Of a DNA stretch of 64,000 nt, positions 51,520-61,002 are shown one piece after another. The notes beneath the pieces are model-generated. The model had not been told where the DNA came from, made no database searches, and was given only the letters and a program-made list of their open reading frames with translations. The stretch comes from Martinezella miluonensis. GTDB taxonomy: Bacteria; Pseudomonadota; Alphaproteobacteria; Rhizobiales; Rhizobiaceae. Numbering within the stretch: position 1 is the first letter of the stretch; every line of letters begins with the position of its first letter. The position numbers were made by a program, and so were the translations under genes. The stretch lies in assembly GCF_900094545.1 (NCBI RefSeq), contig NZ_FMAH01000032.1:1-64000 (forward strand), written 5' to 3'.

Positions 51520-52355
51520 GCGAAGGCATCTGAAAACCACAGATCCCTATAGATCGCGACCGCGGTGTCATCGGGCGCGCGATCACGCGTCAGCCAGACC
51601 GATCGGATGGACCAGGCGCCTGGAACGGTTGGAACCTTGCTGCATTGAGCTGGATCCGATGCCCCGACGCAAGGAATGAAATAGGCAGGCATCAATGCCC
51701 GAGCATCATACCCCCACTCCGTGCGGGTAATGCGAACGGCAAGGCCGATCCTGTCATTGGCATGCCACGGTATGATGATCCGGCCTCCGGGCCGCAACGC
51801 CTGCAGCCACGACACTGGCGGCGCGACGACGCCGGCATTCACATAGATCAGGTCGGCATCCGGCAACTCCAAAGAGGTTGCATCGCCGTGAATGACGGAA
51901 ATGCCCTCGAATGAAGCGAGATTTTTGCGCGTCCGCTTCGCCAATGCCCTGTCGATTTCGATAGCGTAAACATGGCCGCCCGGCGCCACGAGCGTCGACA
52001 GAAGAGCGGTATAATACCCTGTTCCCGTTCCGATATGAATGACCGTCTCGCCGGGCCCCGGAGCGACCGCACCAATGAAGGCCGCATGGAGGAACGGCTC
52101 GCCGTTGTTGATCCCCTTTGCTCTATCCAGCGCAACAAGCACATTCTGATAGAGAAAGGCGGGATCGTCGCCCGGCGTTTGGAGATAGCGCCTGTTGACC
52201 ACAATCTGCCACGGCCCCGGGCCCATGAACGCTTCTCGCCTGATGATGTTGAAGGCCTGCTCCAGCCTCTCATCCGAGGAGTTGCTGGCGGCGGCCATCA
52301 TCTTCGCATGGAAGGCGCGTATTTCGTCCAGACTGGCGCGGCTACCTGCGGTCAC
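51516..52355 (-). CDS. Protein-L-isoaspartate methyltransferase-like protein
   Basis: 279 residues. A Rossmann methyltransferase fold with S-adenosylmethionine motif VIHIGTGTGYYTALL (about 100-115) and the acidic residue after the next strand (YAIEIDR). MGPGPW and ALRPGGRIIIPW are usual in the PCMT family. Classic PCMT proteins are about 215 residues; the C-terminal 60 here are extra, so the substrate may not be isoaspartate. Confidence 0.82.
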   Translation of the reverse strand: MTAGSRASLDEIRAFHAKMMAAASNSSDERLEQAFNIIRREAFMGPGPWQIVVNRRYLQTPGDDPAFLYQNVLVALDRAKGINNGEPFLHAAFIGAVAPGPGETVIHIGTGTGYYTALLSTLVAPGGHVYAIEIDRALAKRTRKNLASFEGISVIHGDATSLELPDADLIYVNAGVVAPPVSWLQALRPGGRIIIPWHANDRIGLAVRITRTEWGYDARALMPAYFIPCVGASDPAQCSKVPTVPGAWSIRSVWLTRDRAPDDTAVAIYRDLWFSDAFA

Positions 52356-52497
52356 GATCTGCCTCCATCGTCACATGCGATGATGTCGATACCCGCCAAT
52401 GATCTTGCTAGCGATTTCTGCCACGTCAACGGCGCAGATGCTTCGATGCGCCTGGCAATGACGATTCTTCTCGCCGACGACTTCGGTGCCGGCAAGC

Positions 52498-52518
52498 GCC
52501 AGCACCGGACTGTGCTGG
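52498..52518 (-). terminator. Hairpin beyond the fhs stop
   Basis: CCAGCAC (52499-52505) and GTGCTGG (52512-52518) pair perfectly over 7 bases with a 6-base loop, about 22 bases after the fhs stop codon on the minus strand. No T-tract; weak candidate. Confidence 0.3.
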
Positions 52519-52539
52519 GAGTTGAATCAAATTCTGAAC

Positions 52540-54219
52540 TTAAAACAGTCCCTCGATGTAGCCCTGATCATTGAGGAAAATCCTCTCGGCTGCCGGTGCT
52601 TTCGGCAGGCCCGGCATTGTCATGATCTCGCCGGTAATGGCGACGACGAAGCCGGCGCCTGCTGACAACCGCACCTCGCGAACGGGCACGATATGCCCTT
52701 CTGGCGCGCCGCGAACGTTCGGATCCGTCGAGAAGGAATATTGCGTCTTCGCCATGCAGACCGGCAGGTGGCCATAGCCCTGGTCTTCCCAGGACCGCAA
52801 CTGATCGCGCACGGCTTTGTCCGCGGTTACCTCACCGGCATGGTAGATCTTCGAGGCGACGATCTCGATCTTCTCCAGGAGAGGAAGATTGTCCGGATAG
52901 AGCGGCTGGAATTTCGCCTGGCCGGATTCGGCAAGCTCCACCACCTTATGCGCGAGATCAACGATGCCGGCCGAGCCCTCGGCCCAGTGACGGCACAGGA
53001 TCGCTTCGGCGCCAAGGCGCGCGACATAATTCTTCAGCGCCTCGATCTCCGCCTCGGTATCCGAAACGAAGTGATTGATGGCAACGACGACGGGCACGCC
53101 GAACTTGCGGACATTGGCGACATGCCGGCCGAGATTGGCGCAGCCTTTGACGAGCGCCTCGACATTCTCATTGCCGAGACCCTCCTTCTTGACACCGCCA
53201 TTCATCTTCAGCGCCCGCACAGTCGCGACGATGACCGCCGCATCCGGCGAGAGGCCGGCCTTGCGGCACTTGATATCGAAGAACTTCTCGGCACCAAGAT
53301 CTGCGCCGAAGCCCGCTTCCGTCACCACGTAGTCGGCCAGCTTCAATGCCGTGCGTGTGGCGATCACCGAATTGCAGCCATGGGCGATATTGGCAAAGGG
53401 GCCGCCATGTACCAGCGCCGGATTGTTCTCCAGCGTCTGCACCAAGTTAGGCTGCATCGCGTCCTTCAAGAGCACGGCCATGGCGCCATCGGCTTTCAGG
53501 TCGCGGGCGTAGACGGGCGTACGGTCGCGGCGATAGCCGACGATGATGCTGCCGAGCCGCTTCTCCAGATCCTTGAGGTCGGCTGCCAGGCAGAGGATCG
53601 CCATGACTTCGGAGGCCACGGTGATGTCGAAGCCGCCTTCGCGGGGAAAGCCATTGGCAACCCCACCAAGCGAGGAAACGATATCGCGCAGCGCACGATC
53701 ATTCATGTCCATAGCTCGGCGCCAGGTTATGCGGCGAATATCGATATTCTGCTCGTTGCCCCAATAGATATGGTTGTCGATCAGCGCGGCGAGAAGATTG
53801 TGGGCGGAGGTGACCGCATGGAAATCGCCGGTGAAATGCAGGTTGATGTCTTCCATCGGCACGACCTGCGCATAGCCGCCGCCAGCCGCGCCACCTTTCA
53901 CGCCGAAGCAGGGGCCGAGCGAAGCCTCGCGCACGCAGACCACCGTCTTCTTGCCGATCCGATTCAGGCCGTCACCGAGGCCGACCGTCGTGGTGGTCTT
54001 GCCCTCACCCGCCGGTGTCGGATTGATGGCCGTAACGAGAATCAGTTTGCCATCCTTCTTCTCGGCCTGCGCCGCAATGAAGCCGGCACCGATCTTTGCC
54101 TTGTCATAACCGTAAGGCGCCAGATCTTCCGCCGGAATGCCGAGCTTGGCACCAATCTCGATGATCGGCAGCTTATTCGCCGCACGCGCGATTTCGATGT
54201 CAGATGCCACGGTCGCCAT
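52540..54219 (-). CDS. fhs: Formate--tetrahydrofolate ligase
   Basis: Makes 10-formyl-tetrahydrofolate from formate, tetrahydrofolate and ATP, feeding one-carbon metabolism. 559 residues from ATG 54219 (MATVASDIEIARAANKLPII), the normal family length; an upstream ATG adds 41 unsupported residues. The ATP-binding NPTPAGEGKTTTTVGLGDGL and the family segments FGVKGGAAGGGYAQV and TEAGFGADLGAEKFFDIKCR are complete. GGGGGCAAG provides the ribosome-binding site. Confidence 0.97.
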   Translation of the reverse strand: MATVASDIEIARAANKLPIIEIGAKLGIPAEDLAPYGYDKAKIGAGFIAAQAEKKDGKLILVTAINPTPAGEGKTTTTVGLGDGLNRIGKKTVVCVREASLGPCFGVKGGAAGGGYAQVVPMEDINLHFTGDFHAVTSAHNLLAALIDNHIYWGNEQNIDIRRITWRRAMDMNDRALRDIVSSLGGVANGFPREGGFDITVASEVMAILCLAADLKDLEKRLGSIIVGYRRDRTPVYARDLKADGAMAVLLKDAMQPNLVQTLENNPALVHGGPFANIAHGCNSVIATRTALKLADYVVTEAGFGADLGAEKFFDIKCRKAGLSPDAAVIVATVRALKMNGGVKKEGLGNENVEALVKGCANLGRHVANVRKFGVPVVVAINHFVSDTEAEIEALKNYVARLGAEAILCRHWAEGSAGIVDLAHKVVELAESGQAKFQPLYPDNLPLLEKIEIVASKIYHAGEVTADKAVRDQLRSWEDQGYGHLPVCMAKTQYSFSTDPNVRGAPEGHIVPVREVRLSAGAGFVVAITGEIMTMPGLPKAPAAERIFLNDQGYIEGLF

Positions 54220-54386
54220 TAAACTTGCCCCCAACACACGGTCATTCGCATGTCGGGATAAACCAATAAGTTTCCGGTGTGAATAGGAGCGATGCGGTGT
54301 CTTCCGCGAAATGATCCGCCTTGTCGCGAGGCACCGGCACACCTATTTTCGGGATCCAAATTCAAAGCGAGAACAAAGGAAAAGAT

Positions 54387-54896
54387 ATGAAGTCCCTGGA
54401 ATTGCTGGTCGAGCGCATCATTCTCTCCAGTCGCTGGCTTCTGGTGGTCTTCTATCTCGGTCTTGCCGCCTCGCTCGCCGTCTATGCGGTTTCGTTTATC
54501 TATAAGTTCTACAAGGTCGCGATCAACGCTCTTGTCTATGACGAAGCCGATATGATCCTGGCCATTCTCGGCCTCATCGACGCCGCCCTGGTGGCGAGCC
54601 TGATCGTCATGGTGATGATTTCCGGCTACGAGAACTTCGTCAGCCGATTCGATGAAGGCGAAGACCAGGTTTCCTTCCTCGGAAAACTCGATTCAGGCAG
54701 CCTCAAGATCAAGGTCGCCTCCTCGATTGTCGCCATCTCCTCGATTCATCTGCTGCAGATCTTCCTGAACGCCACTCAGTATGACAACGCCAAGCTGATG
54801 TGGTTCACGATCATTCATCTCGCCTTCGTCGTCTCGGCGCTGCTGCTCGGATTCCTCGAAAAGATCATGGCGAAAGCAAAAGCCAAGGATAGCTGA
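54387..54896 (+). CDS. UPF0114 (YqhA-type) membrane protein
   Basis: 169 residues from ATG 54387, with AAAGGAAAAGAT upstream. Four hydrophobic segments, about 15-40, 55-80, 107-127 and 137-160. The N-terminal MKSLELLVERIILSSRWLL and the GYENFVSRFDEG loop identify the TIGR00645/UPF0114 family. The function is unknown. It is divergent from fhs, 167 bases apart. Confidence 0.92.
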   Translation: MKSLELLVERIILSSRWLLVVFYLGLAASLAVYAVSFIYKFYKVAINALVYDEADMILAILGLIDAALVASLIVMVMISGYENFVSRFDEGEDQVSFLGKLDSGSLKIKVASSIVAISSIHLLQIFLNATQYDNAKLMWFTIIHLAFVVSALLLGFLEKIMAKAKAKDS

Positions 54897-54910
54897 GGCC
54901 GAAACGGTCG

Positions 54911-55861
54911 CTATTGACCGACCATGGCCGATCGACCGGCCGGCGATGGCGGCGGCGCAACGCAATCCGAGATCGGCTGATCGCTCCCACAATTGCGTGC
55001 CGAAACCAGTACAATAGCGTCGGCGAGTTCCGTCGTCAGCTTCAGCTTGAGGGCATCCATCTGCGAAATGAGATGGATGCCGTTGGGGTCGGTTCCGAGC
55101 ATCAGATCAACAAGCGATTTATCGATACCCATCTTGCCGAAGAATCCGACCAGCCGCGCCTTCTGCGCCCTGTCGAGCTTGGTCGTATCGTACTTGCCGA
55201 CGAACTTGCGCCCGATCTCCCTCTTAGAAAGGATCTTGCGCTTGCCGTCCACCACTTCATATTCGGTACGATACTGGACGCGCACCTCGCTGTAGGTCGT
55301 CGTAATCTGATGAACGCCCATGAGTGCGAATGGGCTGTAGACACGCTGGATACCGCCGGTGAAAAACAGCGGGCAGGCGGAAAAACAGACCGCGCCCGCC
55401 GAATATGGTTCTCCCTTGATCGAGCCATCCTTGGCGATCGCAGCCGAGCAGATCGGCTCGGCATAGGGGCATAGGCGCGAGCGGGTGCGGCCAACTGCAA
55501 TGGAGAGCTTCTGCTTGCGGATCGCATAAGCCATCTCCGTCGCCGCCTTCACGTCGCCGCCGGGCGAATTGACGACGATCGGCAGCTTTCGATTGCCGAG
55601 CTGCTTCAAGAGCTTCCGCAGCTTCCTTGGCGAATCCGCCATGATCTGCCCTTCCGCCGAGATCCAGTCGGGGCAAGTATCATCACCACGGCATTGGCCC
55701 ATATCACCATGAACAAGCAGGAAACGCATGGGCTGGCCACTGGCAACCTCCGCCGCATCGACAGCCAAGGGCGACAGGACCAGTAGCGAAACGGCCGTCA
55801 AAAGCCACAACGCCATTTGACAACACCGCGTTGCAAGCTGCGGCAAGAAGCGAAAGTTCAT
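54911..55861 (-). CDS. Exported ClpP-fold (COG3904-like) protein
   Basis: 316 residues from ATG 55861. Signal peptide about 1-37 (ends AVDAAEV). The middle resembles the ClpP/crotonase fold: LPIVVNSPGGDVKAATEMAY (oxyanion-type GG), then SAGAVCFSACPLFFTGGIQR, where a serine sits in the place of a ClpP nucleophile (VCFSACPLF). Its His/Asp partners cannot be assigned. Several cysteines suggest disulfides in the periplasm. Role unknown. It converges with the UPF0114 gene, 14 bases apart. Confidence 0.8.
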   Translation of the reverse strand: MNFRFLPQLATRCCQMALWLLTAVSLLVLSPLAVDAAEVASGQPMRFLLVHGDMGQCRGDDTCPDWISAEGQIMADSPRKLRKLLKQLGNRKLPIVVNSPGGDVKAATEMAYAIRKQKLSIAVGRTRSRLCPYAEPICSAAIAKDGSIKGEPYSAGAVCFSACPLFFTGGIQRVYSPFALMGVHQITTTYSEVRVQYRTEYEVVDGKRKILSKREIGRKFVGKYDTTKLDRAQKARLVGFFGKMGIDKSLVDLMLGTDPNGIHLISQMDALKLKLTTELADAIVLVSARNCGSDQPISDCVAPPPSPAGRSAMVGQ

Positions 55862-56420
55862 AAGATACACGCCTGGAAGCGATTGCTTTGGCAAGACCGA
55901 TAGCAACCGCTTTGGGCCTTCGCAAGGCACGGCCCCGCACCGCTATATTATTTAAGGAAAGACAGGTCGCTAGCACGCTTCAGGCGGATTTGACTGCTGC
56001 CGTTAGTCGGGGTCTTCGGCCGGCAAAGCTTGCTCGATGAGGGCTCAATTGCAGCCACAACCCATCATACCATATAAGCAGAAAATCACTCTACCATAAG
56101 CATGTCTAGGACACGATATCAAGCCCGTGAGTCAATATCGGTGACGATCCGCTTTTCCGGATAAACCGCCTCAGGCATGGTTTGAGATCATGGACACCTT
56201 CTTGCCAAATCCCATTTTGATGGCGTCCGCCGCATATTTTGGGCGCATTTGCCGATATCAGAGGCGAGTTTTTCACTCAAAATTGCCGTTTGAGCAAAGC
56301 ACGCGCAGCCCTAAATGTTATAATATTAAGATATATGAAAATGAATTTATTTCTGGTTCTGTGGTATTTTTGCGTCTAGCATTCACCCATAGATCAGGTA
56401 TTTGATAGCGATAATACGCT
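55862..56420. other. AT-rich intergenic region upstream of the LuxR-type gene
   Basis: 559 bases with no supported gene. The right third (about 56270-56400) is strikingly AT-rich for this genome (GTTATAATATTAAGATATAT) and probably contains the luxR promoter. A 14-codon hydrophobic ORF begins near 56336 without a ribosome-binding site. I found no lux-box palindrome. Confidence 0.45.
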
Positions 56421-57170
56421 GTGGGCGCCTCTACTCATATGTCCTATATCATTGCTGCTGAGAGACAATTGCTGCTTTCTGCCGAGTTGGCTGCTGCTCG
56501 GACACAGACAGCGTTCGCCCTGGCGCTCGAGCAGTCGGCAACTGCCTTTGGCTTCAGTCATGTGGCCCTCATGAACGCCCCGATTCCCGATGATTCGATG
56601 ATGGCGTCGCTGCTCATTGCGGGATCGGTACCGGCGCAATTTGTGCGAGAATTCGATCGTCAACAGCTGGTTCGGCGCTGCCAGACATTGCTGCGCACAC
56701 GCGATTCCGTGATGCCGCGCGCGTGGCATCTGCTGGAAAAGGAAAGCGCACCCGACATCGATCTGTCGCGCGAATTCCATGCCCTGCTGATCAACTACAA
56801 TTGCCCGATGAACGTGATCATTCCGATCAATTCCTCGGACGGGCAGCGTCTGCTTTTCTGGTTCATGGGCAATCGCAGCACTCTCAGCCAGAGCGAGCTC
56901 AACGAGCTCACCATGATCATGATGCAGGCGCTCGATTCCTATAATTGCCTGAAGCGCAGCGACGGCTCAGCCCCGCACACGCTTTCGGCTCGCGAACTCG
57001 AAGTGGTTCGCTGGACGGCGCAGGGCAAGACTTCGGTTGAAATCGGCCAGATCCTTTCTCTCTCCGACCACACGGTCAACGCCTACATGATGAATGCGAT
57101 CAAGAAGCTCGATTGTGTCAATCGCACGCAGCTCGTCGCGAAAGCCATTCGGCTCAAACTGATCAGCTAG
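56421..57170 (+). CDS. LuxR-family transcriptional regulator
   Basis: 249 residues from GTG 56421, or 243 from ATG 56439. The N-terminal domain (about 20-165) resembles an autoinducer-binding domain, but I cannot find the usual Trp-Tyr-Asp-Pro-Trp pocket residues, so it may not bind acyl-homoserine lactone. The C-terminal helix-turn-helix (about 185-245) is a clear LuxR domain: LSARELEVVRWTAQGKTSVE then IGQILSLSDHTVNAYMMNAI. No luxI is near. Confidence 0.92.
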   Translation: MGASTHMSYIIAAERQLLLSAELAAARTQTAFALALEQSATAFGFSHVALMNAPIPDDSMMASLLIAGSVPAQFVREFDRQQLVRRCQTLLRTRDSVMPRAWHLLEKESAPDIDLSREFHALLINYNCPMNVIIPINSSDGQRLLFWFMGNRSTLSQSELNELTMIMMQALDSYNCLKRSDGSAPHTLSARELEVVRWTAQGKTSVEIGQILSLSDHTVNAYMMNAIKKLDCVNRTQLVAKAIRLKLIS

Positions 57171-57272
57171 TCCTTCCAAACCTCGTCCCGATATCAAGCC
57201 TCCCGCACGGCAGCGCTGGCCGATTGCGGCGGCGTAATCATGCCTTACGCCGACCGGCGACGAGGTTCACGC

Positions 57273-58418
57273 TTAGCGACCACCCAGAACCGTGCGGATT
57301 TCAACGAGATTCGACCGCACGCGCAGGACATGGAAGCCCATCGTCGCAAGATGGCTCGGCATGAAGGAACTGTCTTCGCTGCCATTGGAGATGATGAACG
57401 GCTGGATCCGCAGCGCCGTCCGCAGCATCGCGAGGGTGTCGGTCCAGAGCACGCTAGCATTGCGCTCGGCGATGACCTGCTGAAAGTCTGCACCGGCAGC
57501 ACTCAGGATGCCGTAACTGGCGTAGAGCTGGCCATAAGCGAACCAGAAGCGATCGTCCGCACGCGTGTCGAACCATCCGTAACTGTAGTTCTGAGACCGG
57601 TCGGCCAGGATATTGACCGTGCTGCCGAGATCGCCGGCGATATGGTCGACAAACTGCAGCAGTTTGTCGGCGCGTCCGTCGAAAATCGTCTTGCAGCTGC
57701 CCAGATCCGCATTGAAGTTACGAAGATTGGCAATTGCCGCGCGATAGTAGCTGGGTGACGGTGTTTTCGGCCCAAAGGGATGCAGCCCGAAATACCAGCT
57801 GGACTCGTCGAACTGCAGGTTGCCGCGCGCCTTCTGCAGGTCGCTGTTGATGCCGGAAGTCCCGCGCACGCGGCCAATCGTATCGACGAGTTCTGCCGAT
57901 GTGCGACGGACAACCGAGTTCACGCCCCGCTGGAAGGAAGCCTTGTTATCGAGAAAAGGCGTATCGTCCCATGACATCCCGAAGAAGCCGAGCTTGTAAA
58001 GCAGCATCGAGGAGATCCAGGCGTTCTGGTTCACGTTGAAATCGGTCAGATCGGCCGCGACATCGACCACCGCCGAAGTTTGGCAGGCCTTCGGCGCGGT
58101 AGCCGCAGCCTGCTGCCCGCTTGTTGCCGGCAATTCCTGTCCGGCGGAGAATTTGCGCTCGGAGAATTTATAGACGTCGGGATAGGCTGTATTGAAGCCG
58201 GACCAGACCTGGGTCTGCCAGATGAAATAGATGTAAAGGACCGCGAGCAGGGCCACGAAGGCGGCGACCGGCAGCTTGATCATCCAATTGCGGTGCCGAT
58301 ACCAACCATGCGCCGCCAGAAAAGGCCAGGCAATCCCGACGAAGACGAGCCCCAGCCATCGCCCGATGGCGGCAGTCATCCGCTTCCAGAGTGCCGTGAT
58401 CGAGTCAAGCATGGACAC
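57273..58418 (-). CDS. DUF2333 family membrane protein
   Basis: 381 residues. Amphipathic N-terminus, then one membrane segment at about 50-70 (LPVAAFVALLAVLYIYFIWQ), and a large periplasmic domain. The WISSMLLYKLGFFGMSWDDT segment and the NTAYPDVYKFSE segment match DUF2333, found in many proteobacteria with no assigned role. Confidence 0.88.
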   Translation of the reverse strand: MSMLDSITALWKRMTAAIGRWLGLVFVGIAWPFLAAHGWYRHRNWMIKLPVAAFVALLAVLYIYFIWQTQVWSGFNTAYPDVYKFSERKFSAGQELPATSGQQAAATAPKACQTSAVVDVAADLTDFNVNQNAWISSMLLYKLGFFGMSWDDTPFLDNKASFQRGVNSVVRRTSAELVDTIGRVRGTSGINSDLQKARGNLQFDESSWYFGLHPFGPKTPSPSYYRAAIANLRNFNADLGSCKTIFDGRADKLLQFVDHIAGDLGSTVNILADRSQNYSYGWFDTRADDRFWFAYGQLYASYGILSAAGADFQQVIAERNASVLWTDTLAMLRTALRIQPFIISNGSEDSSFMPSHLATMGFHVLRVRSNLVEIRTVLGGR

Positions 58419-58609
58419 GTCTCCTAAACCGCACCGCGCATCCCGCCATCACGCGAAGGACACATCACACCGAACCTGCGCACTGGCCGTCTCGAAAATC
58501 TCTTTCGATTTCCGTGCTATAGAACTTCGTCGCTATTCGTTTTCAGCAAATATGTGTTCTTGAGGAAAACGACAACAGCCCGCATGGAATTTTCGGCACT
58601 ATGTGCCAT

Positions 58610-59632
58610 TCATCCCTCCGGTTGCGTGTCATCGGAAGTCTCTTCCACCTCCGCAGGCGCCGGCAGCAGATGCGGTTCCAGCCGCCTGGCGAACACGAAG
58701 TCGACATGCGCCTTGCGTGCCGCGAGATCATGCCCGGCCAGCACATTCGACTCGAAAGCCTGGATCAGACTTTCGACCGCCGCCGGTCGAGCCGCCGCTA
58801 ATGACGGTGGATCGACCTCCAGCGCCAATGCCTTCAATAAAGCGATCCGCTGCTCGATATCGACCGTAAGCTTGCCCGCCATGGCGCCGACGGCGGCGAT
58901 CTGCGCATTCAGGACACCCGCCAACCCCTCATAAATATCGATAAGGCGCTGGCGCATCGTTCGATCGGACTGCAGTCTCCTCTCCCGCTTGCGAATTTCA
59001 TCCTGCTCGGCCAGCAAATCGCGGTAGTCCTCCCCCAGCTCCGGATGAGCATCGGGATGAAACGTGGACGGCAAACTACGACGCAGGCTCGTGATCCTGG
59101 CGATCACGGCATCGGCATCGCGCTGCACCTCCTCGATCTCGAAATCGAGTTTCCGCCGCCGCTTGATCACCCCTTCCAGATGGATTTCGCAATCGTGAAA
59201 GCATCGTGACAATGCCGGCCGGGCCTGCTTGAACAGGAGATTGAGGGTCGCAGACGCACTCAGGGCCACATCGAGATCGGTCATGATTGCTTCGGGCTTC
59301 ATCGGGCCGCGGGCGAGCTTCCGGCGAAGCAGGCTTGCATCCTCGAAGCCGGCGTTTTCGTCAAACCGCCGTCGATGCTGCAGATCCGCCTCCGCCGTCA
59401 CGCGATCCAGATCCTTCACCAGCGACAGGGCAAGGGATTTCCATCGATCCAGCAATTCGACGGCCTCACGCACCAGCGTTTCCTCGACCGGGAAGTTGAC
59501 GGTGTCGATGCGTTCCTCGCCCCTAGCGTGGCTGGCCAGCGTCGCCACTGCGGCGCCCATACTGCCGATGGCGTCGTCGAGCGTTGCCTGCGCCTTGTCG
59601 AGCACGCCGTCAAAGGAATGAGGTATGGCCAT
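58610..59632 (-). CDS. Large coiled-coil protein of unknown function
   Basis: 340 residues from ATG 59632; GGAGAG lies about 10 bases upstream, and the longer frame is unsupported. Nearly all helical, rich in charged residues and leucine, with coiled-coil stretches such as KRRRKLDFEIEEVQRDADAV and LLAEQDEIRKRERRLQSDRT. No signal peptide, membrane segment or recognised domain. It is on the same strand as the DUF2333 gene but about 190 bases away. Confidence 0.7.
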   Translation of the reverse strand: MAIPHSFDGVLDKAQATLDDAIGSMGAAVATLASHARGEERIDTVNFPVEETLVREAVELLDRWKSLALSLVKDLDRVTAEADLQHRRRFDENAGFEDASLLRRKLARGPMKPEAIMTDLDVALSASATLNLLFKQARPALSRCFHDCEIHLEGVIKRRRKLDFEIEEVQRDADAVIARITSLRRSLPSTFHPDAHPELGEDYRDLLAEQDEIRKRERRLQSDRTMRQRLIDIYEGLAGVLNAQIAAVGAMAGKLTVDIEQRIALLKALALEVDPPSLAAARPAAVESLIQAFESNVLAGHDLAARKAHVDFVFARRLEPHLLPAPAEVEETSDDTQPEG

Positions 59633-59704
59633 GAAAGCATCTCTCCCCTGCCTCTCGACACGAGAGTAGCTGCTTCCGCATGACATGAAAATGCCCCGCC
59701 ACAT

Positions 59705-60091
59705 TTATTGGGCAGCGGCTGGATTCCGCAAATAGGCGATCAGATTGTCGAGATCCTTATCGCTCTTGAGGCCAGGGAAGGTCATTCTGATGCCCTTCAC
59801 CAAAGACTGCGGTGCCGGCAGATATTTGCGCAGCAAGGCTTCGTCCCAGATCTTGCCGTCAGCCCCAAACGCCTTCATCGCCGGCGAGTAATTGTAATCC
59901 GGCACGCTGGCGACCGGGCGGCCGACAATGCCCATCAACGATGGTCCGACGCGGTTCTCCCGCGTGGTCGCCGTATGGCAGGCGGCACATTTCCTGAAAA
60001 CGGCAGCACCCACCACCGGATTTCCATCCGCAAGAGCCCCGGAACCAGAAGCGAGTATAATCGTCGCCAATGTCAGACAGAACAGCTTCAT
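59705..60091 (-). CDS. Small c-type cytochrome, cytochrome c2-like
   Basis: 128 residues from ATG 60091, with GGGAGGTGTG upstream; a frame that continues far further up is spurious. Signal peptide about 1-21 (ends GALAD). The haem site is CAACH at 35-39, with axial methionine probably in IRMTFPGL near residue 103. YSPAMKAFG and KYLPAPQSLVKG also fit class I cytochromes. A periplasmic electron carrier, possibly for the bc1 complex or an oxidase. Confidence 0.93.
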   Translation of the reverse strand: MKLFCLTLATIILASGSGALADGNPVVGAAVFRKCAACHTATTRENRVGPSLMGIVGRPVASVPDYNYSPAMKAFGADGKIWDEALLRKYLPAPQSLVKGIRMTFPGLKSDKDLDNLIAYLRNPAAAQ

Positions 60092-60186
60092 CACACCTCC
60101 CGATCCCGTCATATTTTGCCAGACCCGGCTACCGCGCGATTGACGGCGTCGCGACCACTCGTCCGAAGCGAAAACGACCTGGGGCT

Positions 60187-60768
60187 TCACTCGCCCGAGA
60201 TCGCCTCTTCCCAATGATGGCGGCAGAGCGAAACATATTTGTCGCTGCCGCCGATCACTATCTGCGCACCTTCGCGCACGACCTCTCCGGCGGCATCCAG
60301 CCGCACGACCATCGTCGCCTTGCGGCCGCAGTGGCAAATCGTGCGCACTTCCCGCAATTCGTCCGCGATGGTCAGCAATTCCTGCGATCCCGGAAACAGC
60401 CTTCCGTGAAAATCCGTGCGCAATCCATAGGCCATGACAGGCAAGCCAAGGCGATCGACGATATGTGCGAGCTGCCACACCTGCTCGCGCGTCAGGAATT
60501 GCGCCTCATCGATGAAGACGCAAGCCAGCGGATCACTTGCATGCATTTCATCGATCAGTGCATAGAGATCGTCACCGATCTCGAACGGTATGGCATCCAT
60601 CGTCAGGCCGATACGCGAGGCTATCGTGCCGCGGCCGGCGCGATCATCGAGGGCCGCAATCAAAGCGGCTGTGCGCATGCCGCGCTCCTGATAATTATAG
60701 GCGGCCTGCAGCAGCATGGTCGACTTGCCGGCATTCATCGTCGAATAATGGAAATACAGCTTGGCCAT
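60187..60768 (-). CDS. tdk: Thymidine kinase
   Basis: 193 residues from ATG 60768, with AAGGAGAATGTC upstream; the longer frame is unsupported. Type II thymidine kinase: Walker A-like STMNAGKSTML near residue 12, the DEAQFL Walker B, and a zinc-binding part (CHCGRKAT, SLCRHH). It salvages thymidine by ATP-dependent phosphorylation in the cytoplasm. Confidence 0.96.
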   Translation of the reverse strand: MAKLYFHYSTMNAGKSTMLLQAAYNYQERGMRTAALIAALDDRAGRGTIASRIGLTMDAIPFEIGDDLYALIDEMHASDPLACVFIDEAQFLTREQVWQLAHIVDRLGLPVMAYGLRTDFHGRLFPGSQELLTIADELREVRTICHCGRKATMVVRLDAAGEVVREGAQIVIGGSDKYVSLCRHHWEEAISGE

Positions 60769-60816
60769 GACATTCTCCTTGAATGCTTCATGGGTGCTGC
60801 GCGACGATAAGAAAAG

Positions 60817-60853
60817 ACATGCTCTAAGAAAACCACAGGATTCAGGAGCATGT
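60817..60853. repeat. Inverted repeat upstream of tdk
   Basis: ACATGCTC (60817-60824) and GAGCATGT (60846-60853) form a perfect 8-base inverted repeat with a 21-base spacer. It resembles pieces of rhizobial palindromic repeats but is too short to assign. Confidence 0.3.
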
Positions 60854-61002
60854 ATGGATGGCGTCAAAGGCCCTGGCAACGCTCGCGCAGAAAAATACGG
60901 GCGTCGCAATCAGCCCCCTCAAACCGGCGCAAATACACTGTGGTCGCTTGAAAATGTCAGTTATTGATGGTTGCTTGGGAACGTTACACTGGGAGTCACG
61001 CA

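Noticed and set aside
52693..54222. 509-codon plus-strand frame opposite fhs
   Set aside because: fhs is certain from its motifs; the antisense frame is an artefact of codon bias.
56190..56405. 71-codon plus-strand frame before the LuxR-type gene
   Set aside because: No ribosome-binding site, AT-rich random-looking composition, and it overlaps the probable promoter.
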